64,000 nt of DNA from Streptomyces broussonetiae (GTDB lineage: Bacteria; Actinomycetota; Actinomycetes; Streptomycetales; Streptomycetaceae): NCBI RefSeq assembly GCF_009796285.1, contig NZ_CP047020.1:1116001-1180000 (forward strand), in the 5' to 3' direction. The notes beneath the pieces are model-generated. The model was not told where the DNA came from and did not search any database. It saw nothing but the letters and a program-made list of their open reading frames with translations. Positions 1 through 7,977 of the stretch are shown piece after piece (positions within the stretch are counted from its first letter, which is position 1; the number at the start of each line of letters is the position of its first letter). Made by a program: the position numbers and the translations under genes.

Positions 1-455
1 GCAGGGTGGCTCCTGACACGGACTTCGCGGCGGTCGCGTTCGGTCCGACGCTGCTTCAGCGGCGGATCGCCAAGCGCGCCGACATCCGGCTCACCGCCGT
101 CGGCGACACCCTGCTGGCCGCGCGCAAACCCACCGCCCCCGACGCCCGTCCGGACGACGTGGACGTCCGCTTCACCCCGTCGGTCTCCCCCTGGCTGCCC
201 GTGGACGTGCCACCGCGCATCGCGGAGGGCGTACGGCGGTACGTGAGGGGCGCGGAACTGGCATACGGCGCATTCGACTTCGCGGAGGACGCGGACGGGA
301 TCTGGTGGTTCCTCGAGTGCAACCAGTCGGGCCAGTTCGGTTTCGTCGAGATGGACACAGGTCAGCCGATCGCGGCGGAGATCGCCAAGTGGCTGGCCGG
401 GGACGGGAATCCGGATCGCAGGTGTGCGGACGGCGACCGGAGCACAGCATCTTGA
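1..455 (+). CDS. ATP-grasp ribosomal peptide maturase, C-terminal part
   Basis: This is the C-terminal end of a gene that begins before the window; the frame is open from base 3. The segment WWFLECNQSGQFGFVEMDTG, then PIAAEIAKWLA, matches the end of the ATP-grasp domain of graspetide-type peptide maturases of the SAV_5884/MvdD-like group. In that domain the E and N residues of the F-L-E-x-N core bind metal and ATP. Such enzymes use ATP to form ester or amide links between side chains of a ribosomally made precursor peptide. The precursor gene would normally lie just upstream, outside the window. The oxidoreductase gene that follows starts 35 bases later on the same strand. Family is fairly clear; substrate is unknown. 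Confidence 0.75.
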   Translation, partial: RVAPDTDFAAVAFGPTLLQRRIAKRADIRLTAVGDTLLAARKPTAPDARPDDVDVRFTPSVSPWLPVDVPPRIAEGVRRYVRGAELAYGAFDFAEDADGIWWFLECNQSGQFGFVEMDTGQPIAAEIAKWLAGDGNPDRRCADGDRSTAS

Positions 456-490
456 AGGTGCGGGGATCGGCTCTGAGAGAGGAACGCTGC

Positions 491-1378
491 ATGCGTATCG
501 GACTGCTGGGAACGGGCCCGTGGGCCCGGGCCGCGTACGCCCCCGCGCTGGCCGGGCACGCCGGCCTTCGGTTCACGGGCGTGTGGGGCCGCCGTCCGGA
601 GGCGGCCAGGGCACTGGCCGAGGAGTACGACGTCGCCGCGTACGACGACGTGGACGCACTGCTGGCCGACGTGGACGCGGTGGCCGTGGCCCTGCCACCG
701 TCCGTGCAGGCCGAGTTGGCGGTGCGTGCGGCGCGGGCGGGCCGTCATCTGCTGCTGGACAAGCCGCTGGCGGTGTCGGCCGCCGAGGGCCGGGCGGTCG
801 TGGAGGCGGCGGAGCGGGCCGGGGTGGCGTCCGTGGTCTTCCTCACCGCGCGATTCCAGAAGGAGCCGGAGGCCTGGATCGACGAACAGGCGGCCGTGGC
901 GGGCTGGTTCACTGCTCGGGCGCAGTGGCTGGGGGCGGTGTTCACGTCCGACAGCCCGTTCGCGGCCTCACCGTGGCGGCGGGAGAAGGGGGCGCTGTGG
1001 GACGTCGGCCCGCACGCCCTGTCGGTGCTGCTGCCGGTCCTCGGCGACGTACGGCAGGTGACGGCGGCGGCGCACGGCCCGGCGGACACCGTGCACCTGG
1101 TCCTCGACCACGCCACCGGCGCCTCGAGCGCGCTCACGCTGAGCCTGACGGCGCCGCCCGCGGCGGCCGGGGCGGACGTGGAGCTGCGCGGTGAGGCGGG
1201 GACGGCGCTGCTGCCGGGCAGCTCCGAGGGTGCGGTCCCCGCGCTCGCCCGGGCCGCCGACGCGCTGCTGACCGCCGCCCGCACGGGGCGCCCGCACGCC
1301 TGCGACGCCGCGTTCGGCCTCCGCGTCACCGAGATCCTGGCGATGGCGGAGGCGCGCCTGACCGACACGGCGGAATAA
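491..1378 (+). CDS. Gfo/Idh/MocA-family oxidoreductase
   Basis: A 295-residue NAD(P)-dependent oxidoreductase. The N-terminus MRIGLLGTGPWARAAYAPAL is a Rossmann nucleotide-binding segment (GxGxxA type). LLLDKPLA near residue 90 is the EKP-like motif of the family, with Asp in place of the usual Glu; its Lys is catalytic. A substrate-binding alpha/beta domain follows, with a GALWDVGPHAL segment carrying the family His. The ATG was chosen because an AGAGAGGAA ribosome site precedes it; a longer in-frame reading begins inside the maturase gene and is not needed. The family acts on sugars and related polyols, but no substrate can be read here. Proximity to the maturase is suggestive of a shared transcript only. 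Confidence 0.85.
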   Translation: MRIGLLGTGPWARAAYAPALAGHAGLRFTGVWGRRPEAARALAEEYDVAAYDDVDALLADVDAVAVALPPSVQAELAVRAARAGRHLLLDKPLAVSAAEGRAVVEAAERAGVASVVFLTARFQKEPEAWIDEQAAVAGWFTARAQWLGAVFTSDSPFAASPWRREKGALWDVGPHALSVLLPVLGDVRQVTAAAHGPADTVHLVLDHATGASSALTLSLTAPPAAAGADVELRGEAGTALLPGSSEGAVPALARAADALLTAARTGRPHACDAAFGLRVTEILAMAEARLTDTAE

Positions 1379-1660
1379 CTCCGGCGCCGCAGCGGGACGG
1401 GCGGGGCGTCCGGCCCGGTGCGACGGGCCGGGCCGGCGCCGCGCCGTCGTCCGGGCCCTCCCTCGCGCCCCCCTGCCGATCACGGCACCCTCTGCAGGGC
1501 ACCCGGCCCTGCGCCCACCTCGGGTACGGCTTCCGGCCCCTGCGCAACGGCTTCGGCCCCCGGGCTTGGGCCAGGGCCTGCGGACGGCGCCGGGCGCGGC
1601 GCCGCCCTCCTGCCCGTGGGGCGAGAGGCCCGGGTGGGGGCGGCGGCGTAGCTTGGGGAT

Positions 1661-2803
1661 GTGAGACCGGTGCGCGGCTCGGCGTCGCGCGGGACCTGGG
1701 AGGATCGCGGCTGGTTGCGGGGCGCGCGGCCGCCGCGGTGGGTGCGGGTGCTGCCCGTGCTGCTGCTCGTGGCCGTCAGCTGCGCGACGGTGTTCACGCC
1801 GGACGCCCCCGACGTCGGCTTCCTGCTGGGCGCGATCCCGCCGCTGGCGATCCTGTCGTACGGCCCGGTGGCCACCGCGGTCCTGGGGGTCGGTGTGGTC
1901 GTGGCGCTGAACGTGCCGGAAACGCATCTGAACCGTCCGGGCAACACCGATCTGCTCACCATCGTGTTCGTGGCCGCGCTGAGCGTGTTCGTGTCCTATG
2001 TGCGCAGTATGCGGGACGCCGAGCTGGACGCGGCGCGGGCGGTCGGCGAGGCCGTGCAGCGCGCCGTGATGCCACCGCTGCCGGCCCGGGTCGGCAGCGT
2101 GGGGTGCACGGGGTTCTACCGGGCCGCGCAGGACGGGACGCTGGTGGGCGGGGACTTCTTCGACGTGCGGGCGGGGCCGTCCGGGGTGCGCGCGGTGATG
2201 GGGGACGTGCGGGGGCACGGGCTGTCGGCGGTGGCGACGGTGGTGTCGCTGCTGGGCGCCTTCCGGGAGGCCGTGCTGGACCAGCAGGACCTGGAGTCGG
2301 TGGCGGCGCGGATGGACCGCAGGCTGGTGGTGGACTCGGCCGGCGAGCAGAACGGAGAGCTGTTCGCCACCGGCGTGCTGCTTGAGTTCTCCGGCGACGG
2401 GCGCGCCGTGCGGGTGGTGGCCTGCGGTCATCCGGCGCCGGTGCTGCTGCACGAGGGGCGCGCCGAGGAGGTGACGGTCGCGCCGGGTCCGCCGCTGGGG
2501 ATCGGGCTGGTCGGCGTCGAACCACCCAAGGGTGTCACCGTGGCGCTCGAACCGGGCGACCGGCTCTTCCTGGCATCCGACGGGGTGTGGGAGGCACGGT
2601 GCGCCGGTGACGGCTTCTATCCGCTGCCCGCCCGGCTGGCCACCTTCACCGGCACCGCGTCCGCCGAGCTGCCCGGGCTGGTCTGGCAGGACCTCGCACG
2701 GCTGCGCTACGAGGTCCGCGACGACGTCACCATGCTCCTGCTGGCACCCGACCCACCGGCCGTCCGACCGCTCGCCGACCTCACCCACGTCCCCGACGGT
2801 TGA
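1661..2803 (+). CDS. Membrane-anchored PP2C-type (SpoIIE/RsbU) serine phosphatase
   Basis: A 380-residue protein. Hydrophobic segments at about residues 29-47, 52-85 and 95-113 anchor it in the membrane. The cytoplasmic part from about residue 130 is a SpoIIE-type PP2C domain. GGDFFDV and MGDVRGHG hold the metal-binding aspartates; ACGHPAPVLL, PPLGIG and LASDGVWE are further family motifs. These phosphatases dephosphorylate anti-sigma-factor antagonists, and so control sigma factors or other partner switches. The GTG start follows a GGGGAT stretch. No sensor domain other than the membrane segments is visible and the partner is not encoded nearby. About 280 bases before the gene contain no recognisable feature. 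Confidence 0.9.
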   Translation: MRPVRGSASRGTWEDRGWLRGARPPRWVRVLPVLLLVAVSCATVFTPDAPDVGFLLGAIPPLAILSYGPVATAVLGVGVVVALNVPETHLNRPGNTDLLTIVFVAALSVFVSYVRSMRDAELDAARAVGEAVQRAVMPPLPARVGSVGCTGFYRAAQDGTLVGGDFFDVRAGPSGVRAVMGDVRGHGLSAVATVVSLLGAFREAVLDQQDLESVAARMDRRLVVDSAGEQNGELFATGVLLEFSGDGRAVRVVACGHPAPVLLHEGRAEEVTVAPGPPLGIGLVGVEPPKGVTVALEPGDRLFLASDGVWEARCAGDGFYPLPARLATFTGTASAELPGLVWQDLARLRYEVRDDVTMLLLAPDPPAVRPLADLTHVPDG

Positions 2804-3002
2804 TGCATCCCGTCCCGTAACTGACGAACCGGCAACCGGAGTTCGAACACAACGTCTCAAACGCCAGGTCGCGCCACCCCTTCCGCCAAGTAGAAATATC
2901 TACGAGCATGCATATGCCGGGTTGGTGTGCAGGCGCACGAACTGCCCGGTAGTGGCCGTTCCCTGCGCCGAGGCAGGCGAGCGAGGACATCCGGAGCAGC
3001 GC

Positions 3003-3470
3003 ATGACGAACACGATGTGGACGCGGGGCGTGGAGTGGCTGGCCGCAGCGGCGGCGGACCCCCGCTCCTGCAAACGGGAGTGGGATCACGGTGAGGGCGT
3101 CGCGCTGCTGGAGGCGGGCCGCTTCTGGGACGTGCTGAGCGTCCCGGACGGACTCGGCCTGCTCGCCCTGGACCTGGTGTGGCGGCCGGGAATGCCCGTG
3201 CCGGGGCCCACGCTGGTCGACACGGCGGCGGGCCGGGTCGGGTTCTTCGTGCCGCCGGACCCGTCCGGGGGCTGGGTCGGCGCCGGGCTGCGCTACGCGA
3301 CCAAGGGGTCCTGGGTCGCCGTACCGCCGCCGTACCGACCTGCGCGCTTCCTGGAGTGGCTCGTCCCGCCCGACGGCACCGGCACGCTGCATAGGCCGGG
3401 CACCCTCGAGCAGGCGCTGCGGCAGGCCAACGGCACGCTGGCCGTGCTCGCGCCGATGCGCGGACGGTGA
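3003..3470 (+). CDS. Conserved actinobacterial hypothetical protein
   Basis: A 155-residue soluble protein with no signal peptide or membrane segment. I do not recognise a named family with certainty. The arrangement GPTLVDTAAGRVGFFVPP followed by a W..G..Y..VPPP segment recalls a group of short streptomycete proteins sometimes compared with the N-terminal part of primase/polymerase proteins, but the catalytic residues of that fold are not evident. Codon use is typical of the neighbours, supporting a real gene. The AT-rich patch at 2885-2915 just upstream is a plausible promoter area. The gene ends 4 bases before the stop of the convergent gene at 3475, with no terminator between. Confidence 0.65.
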   Translation: MTNTMWTRGVEWLAAAAADPRSCKREWDHGEGVALLEAGRFWDVLSVPDGLGLLALDLVWRPGMPVPGPTLVDTAAGRVGFFVPPDPSGGWVGAGLRYATKGSWVAVPPPYRPARFLEWLVPPDGTGTLHRPGTLEQALRQANGTLAVLAPMRGR

Positions 3471-3474
3471 GTGG

Positions 3475-3792
3475 TCAGATCCGCTCGGCCACGGACCGCG
3501 CACGCGGGACGAACCCGGGCGGTACGGCTCCCTGCGCCTCTGGTTCCGCCGGCACGGTCCGCCCCTGCGCCCGCCACTCGGTGACGAGCCCGGCATAGAT
3601 CGGCTCCCGGGCCGCGTCGCCCCGGCTTTCCCGCCCGGCCCGGTCCGTCCCCGCCGCCCGCTGCGACCGGTCCGCCCGGCGGGTCTCGCCGGGCCGCTCC
3701 CCCCGGTACGACGGATCCGGCCGGTCGATCCGGTCCAGGAGATCCATGCGATGGGCCGGGTCCACGCGGTCTGCCGGGTACGAGCGGTTCAT
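3475..3792 (-). CDS. Small Arg/Asp-rich hypothetical protein
   Basis: A 105-residue protein from an ATG at 3792. The first two thirds are a low-complexity, Arg/Asp/Pro-rich stretch. The C-terminal third has a more ordered look, with IYAGLVTEWRAQGRTVPAEP, a pattern I associate with tails of small streptomycete proteins of unknown role. An upstream in-frame extension exists to about 4479 but it crosses sequence with no coding character and overlaps the PucR gene, so the short form is preferred. Function unknown. Confidence 0.45.
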   Translation of the reverse strand: MNRSYPADRVDPAHRMDLLDRIDRPDPSYRGERPGETRRADRSQRAAGTDRAGRESRGDAAREPIYAGLVTEWRAQGRTVPAEPEAQGAVPPGFVPRARSVAERI

Positions 3793-4366
3793 GCCGGGGC
3801 AACGCCCGGGGGCCGTCACCGGTACGCCCGTATCCGGCCGCTCACCGGGTCGGGTGAGGCCATCGCCCGAACGAGACCTTCCGCCCGTCGGACAAGCATC
3901 CCGCCGGCAGTTCCTCTCCTCGGCGGCGCGCCGCGGCCCTCCCGGTCCGACGGGCACGGTGCGGTATGCGCTCCGATCCTCAGGGATCCGGGCTCCGACG
4001 TCAGGCCCAACGCACGTTCGGCTCTCACGTGCCGGGAGTCGGCCCATGCCCCGTTCGTCCGCACGCCTGCTGCGGGGAACCACGGGCGGCGTCGCGGGGG
4101 CACCTGCCTCCACACCCGTCCTCCCCCGGCCCACCAACTCGACAGCGCCGCAAGGCGGGTGATCCGCGAGGCGCACGTGCCCGGGGTGATCAGCGGGTGC
4201 GGCCGTCCGGGGCGGCGTCCCCTGCGCAGCCGCCTCGGGCCCCGGGCGGCCGGGTGCGGGGCGCCGACCGGTCCCCCGTTCCGGTCGTGCCCCGCGGAAC
4301 ACTGAACTTACGTGCGATATCGGGTTCGGGGTAGCGCACCGGTGCCCGGCGCGGCCCGCCCGGCAC
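3793..4366. other. Intergenic stretch without recognisable gene
   Basis: About 570 bases of GC-rich sequence between the small hypothetical gene and the PucR-type gene. Several open frames cross it but none has a plausible start or family resemblance. No clear terminator, tRNA or repeat was found. It may hold the promoter of the small gene at 3475-3792. Confidence 0.5.
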
Positions 4367-5914
4367 TCACCCGTGCACAGGTGAGTCCGATTGGCCATGA
4401 TTTGCCATGTCGAGTTCGGGGACGGGCAGTTCACCGACGACCAGGTGGGCGAGGACGGCCTCGTACAGATCGGTGCCACCGGCCATCAGCCGGCGTTCCA
4501 GCACGGGTTCGGCCGCCCGCACGTGCTCGCGTACGGTCTGGGCGTGGACGCCGAGCGTCTGGGCCGCGCGTTCGGCGTGCGCGTCGGCGGCGATCCAGGC
4601 GCGCAGGGTGGTGCGCAGGTCCCGGCCGTCCTCCTCGAGCCGGCCGAGGAGTCCGTCGGCCCAGGAACGCAGGGCGCGGGTGCCGAGCAGATCCGTCAGC
4701 TCGCCCCCGGCCGGCGGGTGTGCCGGGGGGCCACCGGGGCCGCACGGGCCGTGTGCCGCCTCGGTGTTGAGCGCGAGATGGGCGACGGCGCGCACGGTCA
4801 GCCGGGACAGGTCGGCGCCGAGCAGCGCGGCGAACCGGTCCATCCGGGCCCGGACCGTGTTCCGGCTGACGCCGAGCACCTTGGCCGCGCTCACGGCGGT
4901 GAACTCCAGGCCCAGCCCGGTGGTGGCGAGCAGTTCGGCACGCACATGGTGCGGCAGCCTGTCGAGCGGGCGCAGCACTCCCGCGGCCCAGGCGCACAGC
5001 GCGGCCGGGTCCATCAGCCGGGCGGGGCGGGTGCGGGTGGCGTAGACCGCGGACCGCTCGGGCCGGAAGCGGGCGACCGCCAGGGCGGTGACGGCCTGGC
5101 CGTAGGCGGTGGCGGTCAGCGCAAGGCGCTGGCGGGGGCTGCCGCCGAGGAAGGTGCCGGGCCGCGCGGCGACGAGCGATCGCAACCGTTCGCCCACCTC
5201 GGACGACGGGCCGACGACGATGACATGACCGTCCATTGCGGGACAGCGCACGACGAGCGCCCGGCCGCCGGTGGCGTCCGTGCAGACCTCGGCGAGCCTG
5301 TCACGTTCGACGGGCGAGGTCTCGACGACGTACACGCGGGCGGTGTCCTGCTCCAGCAGTCCCGGCCACAGCCCGGCGGCGACCCGGCGGGCGGAGACGG
5401 TGTCCTCCACCATCAGCAACTGCAGGATCGCCAGCCGCAGGTCGGCCGTAACCCGCTGCAGCCGTCGCCCCGACTCCGCCAACTCCCTTTCCCTGAGCAG
5501 CAGTTCCACCACTCCGGCGGTGTGTTTGAGGATCTCGGCGGTGTGCCGGTCGAAGGGGGCCGGCCGGGCGACGGCCAGTACGGCTCCGGCGGCCGGCCCG
5601 GGCCCCGGGCGACGTATCCCGACCAGGCGCACATGTCGTTCGCCGTCCTCGAGCGCCGCGGCGGCGACCCGGCCGGCGGTGACGTCGGCGACCAGGGAGG
5701 CGTCGAGGGGCAGGCGTTCACCGGCGAGCAGGCTGCCGTGCGCGTCCTGCAGGCACACCGTCGCCCGGGTGCTGCGGGCGAGCCACGTGACCAGGCGGCC
5801 GAGATCGCGTCCGGCGGGCCGCAGCTGGGCGAGCAACTGCTGTGCCCAGACGCCGTCGCCGCCGTCGTCGTACGACTGCGCGCGCACCGGGTCCCCTCCC
5901 GCTCGGTCGGCCAC
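4367..5914 (-). CDS. PucR-type helix-turn-helix transcriptional regulator
   Basis: A 515-residue regulator. The N-terminal half (to about 300) looks like a GAF/PucR sensory region. A helix-turn-helix follows at about 338-358 (VSAAKVLGVSRNTVRARMDR), and a second, the PucR C-terminal type, at about 438-500 (AERAAQTLGVHAQTVREHVR). Two HTH units in one chain are a notable feature. The GTG at 5914 was chosen because the sequence upstream carries a GAGGAGG ribosome site about 12 bases away; later GTG starts also exist. Members of this family respond to metabolites and often regulate purine, amino-acid or secondary metabolism. The target is not evident; the nearest divergent gene is the YciO-like gene at 6301. 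Confidence 0.8.
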   Translation of the reverse strand: MADRAGGDPVRAQSYDDGGDGVWAQQLLAQLRPAGRDLGRLVTWLARSTRATVCLQDAHGSLLAGERLPLDASLVADVTAGRVAAAALEDGERHVRLVGIRRPGPGPAAGAVLAVARPAPFDRHTAEILKHTAGVVELLLRERELAESGRRLQRVTADLRLAILQLLMVEDTVSARRVAAGLWPGLLEQDTARVYVVETSPVERDRLAEVCTDATGGRALVVRCPAMDGHVIVVGPSSEVGERLRSLVAARPGTFLGGSPRQRLALTATAYGQAVTALAVARFRPERSAVYATRTRPARLMDPAALCAWAAGVLRPLDRLPHHVRAELLATTGLGLEFTAVSAAKVLGVSRNTVRARMDRFAALLGADLSRLTVRAVAHLALNTEAAHGPCGPGGPPAHPPAGGELTDLLGTRALRSWADGLLGRLEEDGRDLRTTLRAWIAADAHAERAAQTLGVHAQTVREHVRAAEPVLERRLMAGGTDLYEAVLAHLVVGELPVPELDMANHGQSDSPVHG

Positions 5915-6010
5915 CTGCCTGCCCCCCTCCTCGTCTCCGCGTTGACCTGGGCATACGCTGCGGCACGTTACCCGAAGGGGCCCGTCCGCGTCCCCTGGCA
6001 GCGGACACAA

Positions 6011-6049
6011 CTCCGCCGACGGCCCGGGGGGGGTGGACCGTCGGCGGAG
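6011..6049. terminator. Strong GC hairpin between PucR and YciO genes
   Basis: Perfect 12-bp inverted repeat: left arm 6011-6022 (CTCCGCCGACGG), right arm 6038-6049, with a 15-base G-rich loop. It lies between divergent genes, so it ends neither of them. Read on the minus strand it stands 34 bases beyond the stop of a short open frame at 6083-6289, which is the main reason to consider that frame real. Confidence 0.6.
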
Positions 6050-6082
6050 AGGTGGCGCCCGGGGCCGGGGGCCCAGGGCGAC

Positions 6083-6289
6083 TCAGGTGTCGCATGCCCG
6101 TGAATCGGGGAGGTACACGGGAGACTGCCGGTCTCTTTCGGGGCGGTCGGGTCTGACGTGCTCATGCGTCGGCATCGCGGCGTACGAGGAGTCGGTGACC
6201 CTGGTGAGCAGGCCGCGGCAGGCCGCGAACTCATGGACATCCCCGCAACGGGCCTCCGGGGCTCCGCGTGCCACGCCCGGCGACGGCAT
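6083..6289 (-). CDS. Possible small protein
   Basis: A 68-codon open frame. Its support is limited: third positions are mostly G or C, and a strong hairpin follows the stop. The product has no membrane segment and no recognised motif; it includes one Cys-containing segment near the middle and ends in SRACDT. The start is uncertain, with in-frame ATG and GTG candidates and no clear ribosome site. Confidence 0.25.
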   Translation of the reverse strand: MPSPGVARGAPEARCGDVHEFAACRGLLTRVTDSSYAAMPTHEHVRPDRPERDRQSPVYLPDSRACDT

Positions 6290-6300
6290 AAGCTCGAGGG

Positions 6301-6921
6301 GTGGCGAAGTACTTCGACGTGCACCCAGACAACCCGCAGCCGCGCAGCATCAGCCAGATCGCAGACGCGGTGCGCTCCGACGCGCTCATCGCATACCCGA
6401 CCGACTCCTGTTACGCGCTGGGCTGCCGGCTGGGCAGCAAGGACGGCATGGACCGGATCCGCTCCATCCGCCATCTGGACGACCGGCACCACTTCACGCT
6501 GATGTGCCGCGACTTCGCGCAGCTCGGCCAGTTCGTGCGGGTGGACAACGACGTCTTCCGGGCCGTGAAGGCGTCCACTCCCGGCAGCTACACCTTCATC
6601 CTGCCGGCCACCCGTGAGGTGCCGCGCAAGCTGCTGCACCCGAAGAAGAAGACCGTGGGCGTGCGCATCCCCGACCATGTGGTCACCCAGGCACTGCTGG
6701 CGGAGCTGGGCGAGCCGCTGCTGTCCAGCACGTTGCTGCTGCCGGACGAGGAGGAGCCGCTGACCCAGGGCTGGGAGATCAAGGACCGGCTCGACCATGC
6801 GGTGGACGCGGTGGTGGACTCCGGTGAGTGCGGTACCGAGCCGACCACCGTCGTGGACTTCTCCGGCGGCGGGGCGGAGATCGTCCGGCGCGGCGCCGGG
6901 GACACCAGCCGCTTCGAGTGA
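6301..6921 (+). CDS. Sua5/YciO/YrdC-family protein (threonylcarbamoyl-AMP synthase-like)
   Basis: A 206-residue single-domain member of the Sua5/YciO/YrdC fold. The N-terminal section AYPTDSCYALGC and the later FTLMCRDFAQL and VGVRIPDH segments are characteristic. Sua5/YrdC proteins make threonylcarbamoyl-adenylate for the t6A modification of tRNA. The short length without the Sua5 C-terminal domain and the YCH-free motif set point to the YciO subgroup, whose role is less well established. Starts at GTG close behind a GAGGG ribosome site. No partner t6A genes are nearby. Confidence 0.85.
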   Translation: MAKYFDVHPDNPQPRSISQIADAVRSDALIAYPTDSCYALGCRLGSKDGMDRIRSIRHLDDRHHFTLMCRDFAQLGQFVRVDNDVFRAVKASTPGSYTFILPATREVPRKLLHPKKKTVGVRIPDHVVTQALLAELGEPLLSSTLLLPDEEEPLTQGWEIKDRLDHAVDAVVDSGECGTEPTTVVDFSGGGAEIVRRGAGDTSRFE

Positions 6922-7043
6922 GCGTGTGGGCCGCGGCACACCGGGTGCGGCAACGCCGATCTTGCGTGGCAGCATGGGCCGTAGCGTCGGCGCCGGGGAC
7001 GACCGCCGTCCGACGCCCTTTCCCCCAGGGAGGCTTGCTCACC

Positions 7044-7799
7044 ATGACCGAACTCCAGCGGACCGACCTCGACATCCAGACCGAGGACGGCGTCGCTGAC
7101 GCCTACCTCGTCCACCCCGCGGACGGGCGTCCCCGTCCGGGCGTGCTGTTCTACCAGGACGCCTACGGCCTGCGGCCGCACCTGAAGAAGATGGCCGACC
7201 GGCTGGCCGCCGCCGGCTATGCGGTGCTGGTGCCGAACGTCACCTATCGCATCGGCCGGGCCCCGGTCGTCGAGCTGCCCGAGTTCAAGGACCCGGGCGC
7301 CGACCCGTCCATCTGGAAGAAGCTCGGTCCGATCGTGTTCGCGCTGAACCCGGAGATGATCGGGCGGGACTCCGCCGCCTACCTGCGCTGGATGGCCGAC
7401 AGCCCGGTGGTCGCCGACGGGCCGGTCGGAATCACCGGCTACTGCATGGGCGCCCGGCTCGCCCTGTGGACGGCGGCGGCGCATCCGGAGCGGGTGGCGG
7501 CCGCGGCCGGGTTCCACGGCGGCGGGCTCGCCACCGACGATCCGGCCAGCCCGCACCTGGGTGCCCCGCGCATCACCGCGGAGCTGTACCTCGGGCATGC
7601 CGACAACGACCACTCGCTGCCGCCGGAGCAGATCGAGCGCTTCGAGAAGGCCCTGACCGAGGCCGGGGTCCGGCACACGTGCGAGGTCTACGAAGGCGCC
7701 CAGCACGGCTACACCCAGGCGGACACCCCCGCGTACAACGAGGAGGCGTACGAGCGGCACTGGGTGGCGCTGCTCGGCCTGCTCGAGCGCGCGTTCTGA
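7044..7799 (+). CDS. Dienelactone hydrolase family protein
   Basis: A 251-residue alpha/beta hydrolase. The catalytic triad of dienelactone hydrolases can be read directly: Cys134 in GYCMGARLA, Asp187 in GHADNDHS and His221 in GAQHGYT. The fold is cytoplasmic, with no signal peptide. The classical family member opens dienelactone in chloroaromatic breakdown, but most actinobacterial homologues have unknown ester or lactone substrates. The gene stands alone, with an AGGGAGG ribosome site before the ATG and a hairpin terminator shortly after the stop. Confidence 0.88.
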   Translation: MTELQRTDLDIQTEDGVADAYLVHPADGRPRPGVLFYQDAYGLRPHLKKMADRLAAAGYAVLVPNVTYRIGRAPVVELPEFKDPGADPSIWKKLGPIVFALNPEMIGRDSAAYLRWMADSPVVADGPVGITGYCMGARLALWTAAAHPERVAAAAGFHGGGLATDDPASPHLGAPRITAELYLGHADNDHSLPPEQIERFEKALTEAGVRHTCEVYEGAQHGYTQADTPAYNEEAYERHWVALLGLLERAF

Positions 7800-7833
7800 C
7801 CCCGGTTCGGACACAGGACGAACGATCGGTCCC

Positions 7834-7866
7834 CGGCTCCCGCTGTCCGGCGGGCGCCGGGAGCCG
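7834..7866 (+). terminator. Terminator after dienelactone hydrolase gene
   Basis: A 9-bp perfect stem (7834-7842 CGGCTCCCG pairing with 7858-7866) about 35 bases after the stop codon. There is no U-tract, as is usual in this group. Confidence 0.65.
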
Positions 7867-7881
7867 ATCTCGTTCCACGCA

Positions 7882-7925
7882 TTGACATGAACGCGGCGCG
7901 GCACGAGTCTGAGAGCGCTCTCAGA
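7882..7925 (+). promoter_or_regulatory. Promoter -35 box and LacI-type operator of the GH64 gene
   Basis: TTGACA at 7882-7887 is a consensus -35 box. A perfect 18-bp palindrome, TCTGAGAGCGCTCTCAGA, occupies 7908-7925, where the -10 region or start of transcription would be. Its GAGAGCGCTCTC centre has the form of sites bound by LacI-family sugar repressors of streptomycetes (the CebR site is similar). Repression released by a beta-glucan-derived sugar is a reasonable inference. No LacI gene is in the window. Confidence 0.75.
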
Positions 7926-7977
7926 CAGGTACGGACCAATATCCGTACGACCCCGACCCCCACACGGAGGTAGGAGA

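Noticed and set aside
968..2860. Very long open frame on the minus strand
   Set aside because: It runs antisense through the oxidoreductase and phosphatase genes and its product is low-complexity Arg/His/Gly; a high-GC shadow.
3793..4366. Extra genes in the spacer before PucR
   Set aside because: Frames present have no start signals, no motif and inconsistent codon bias.
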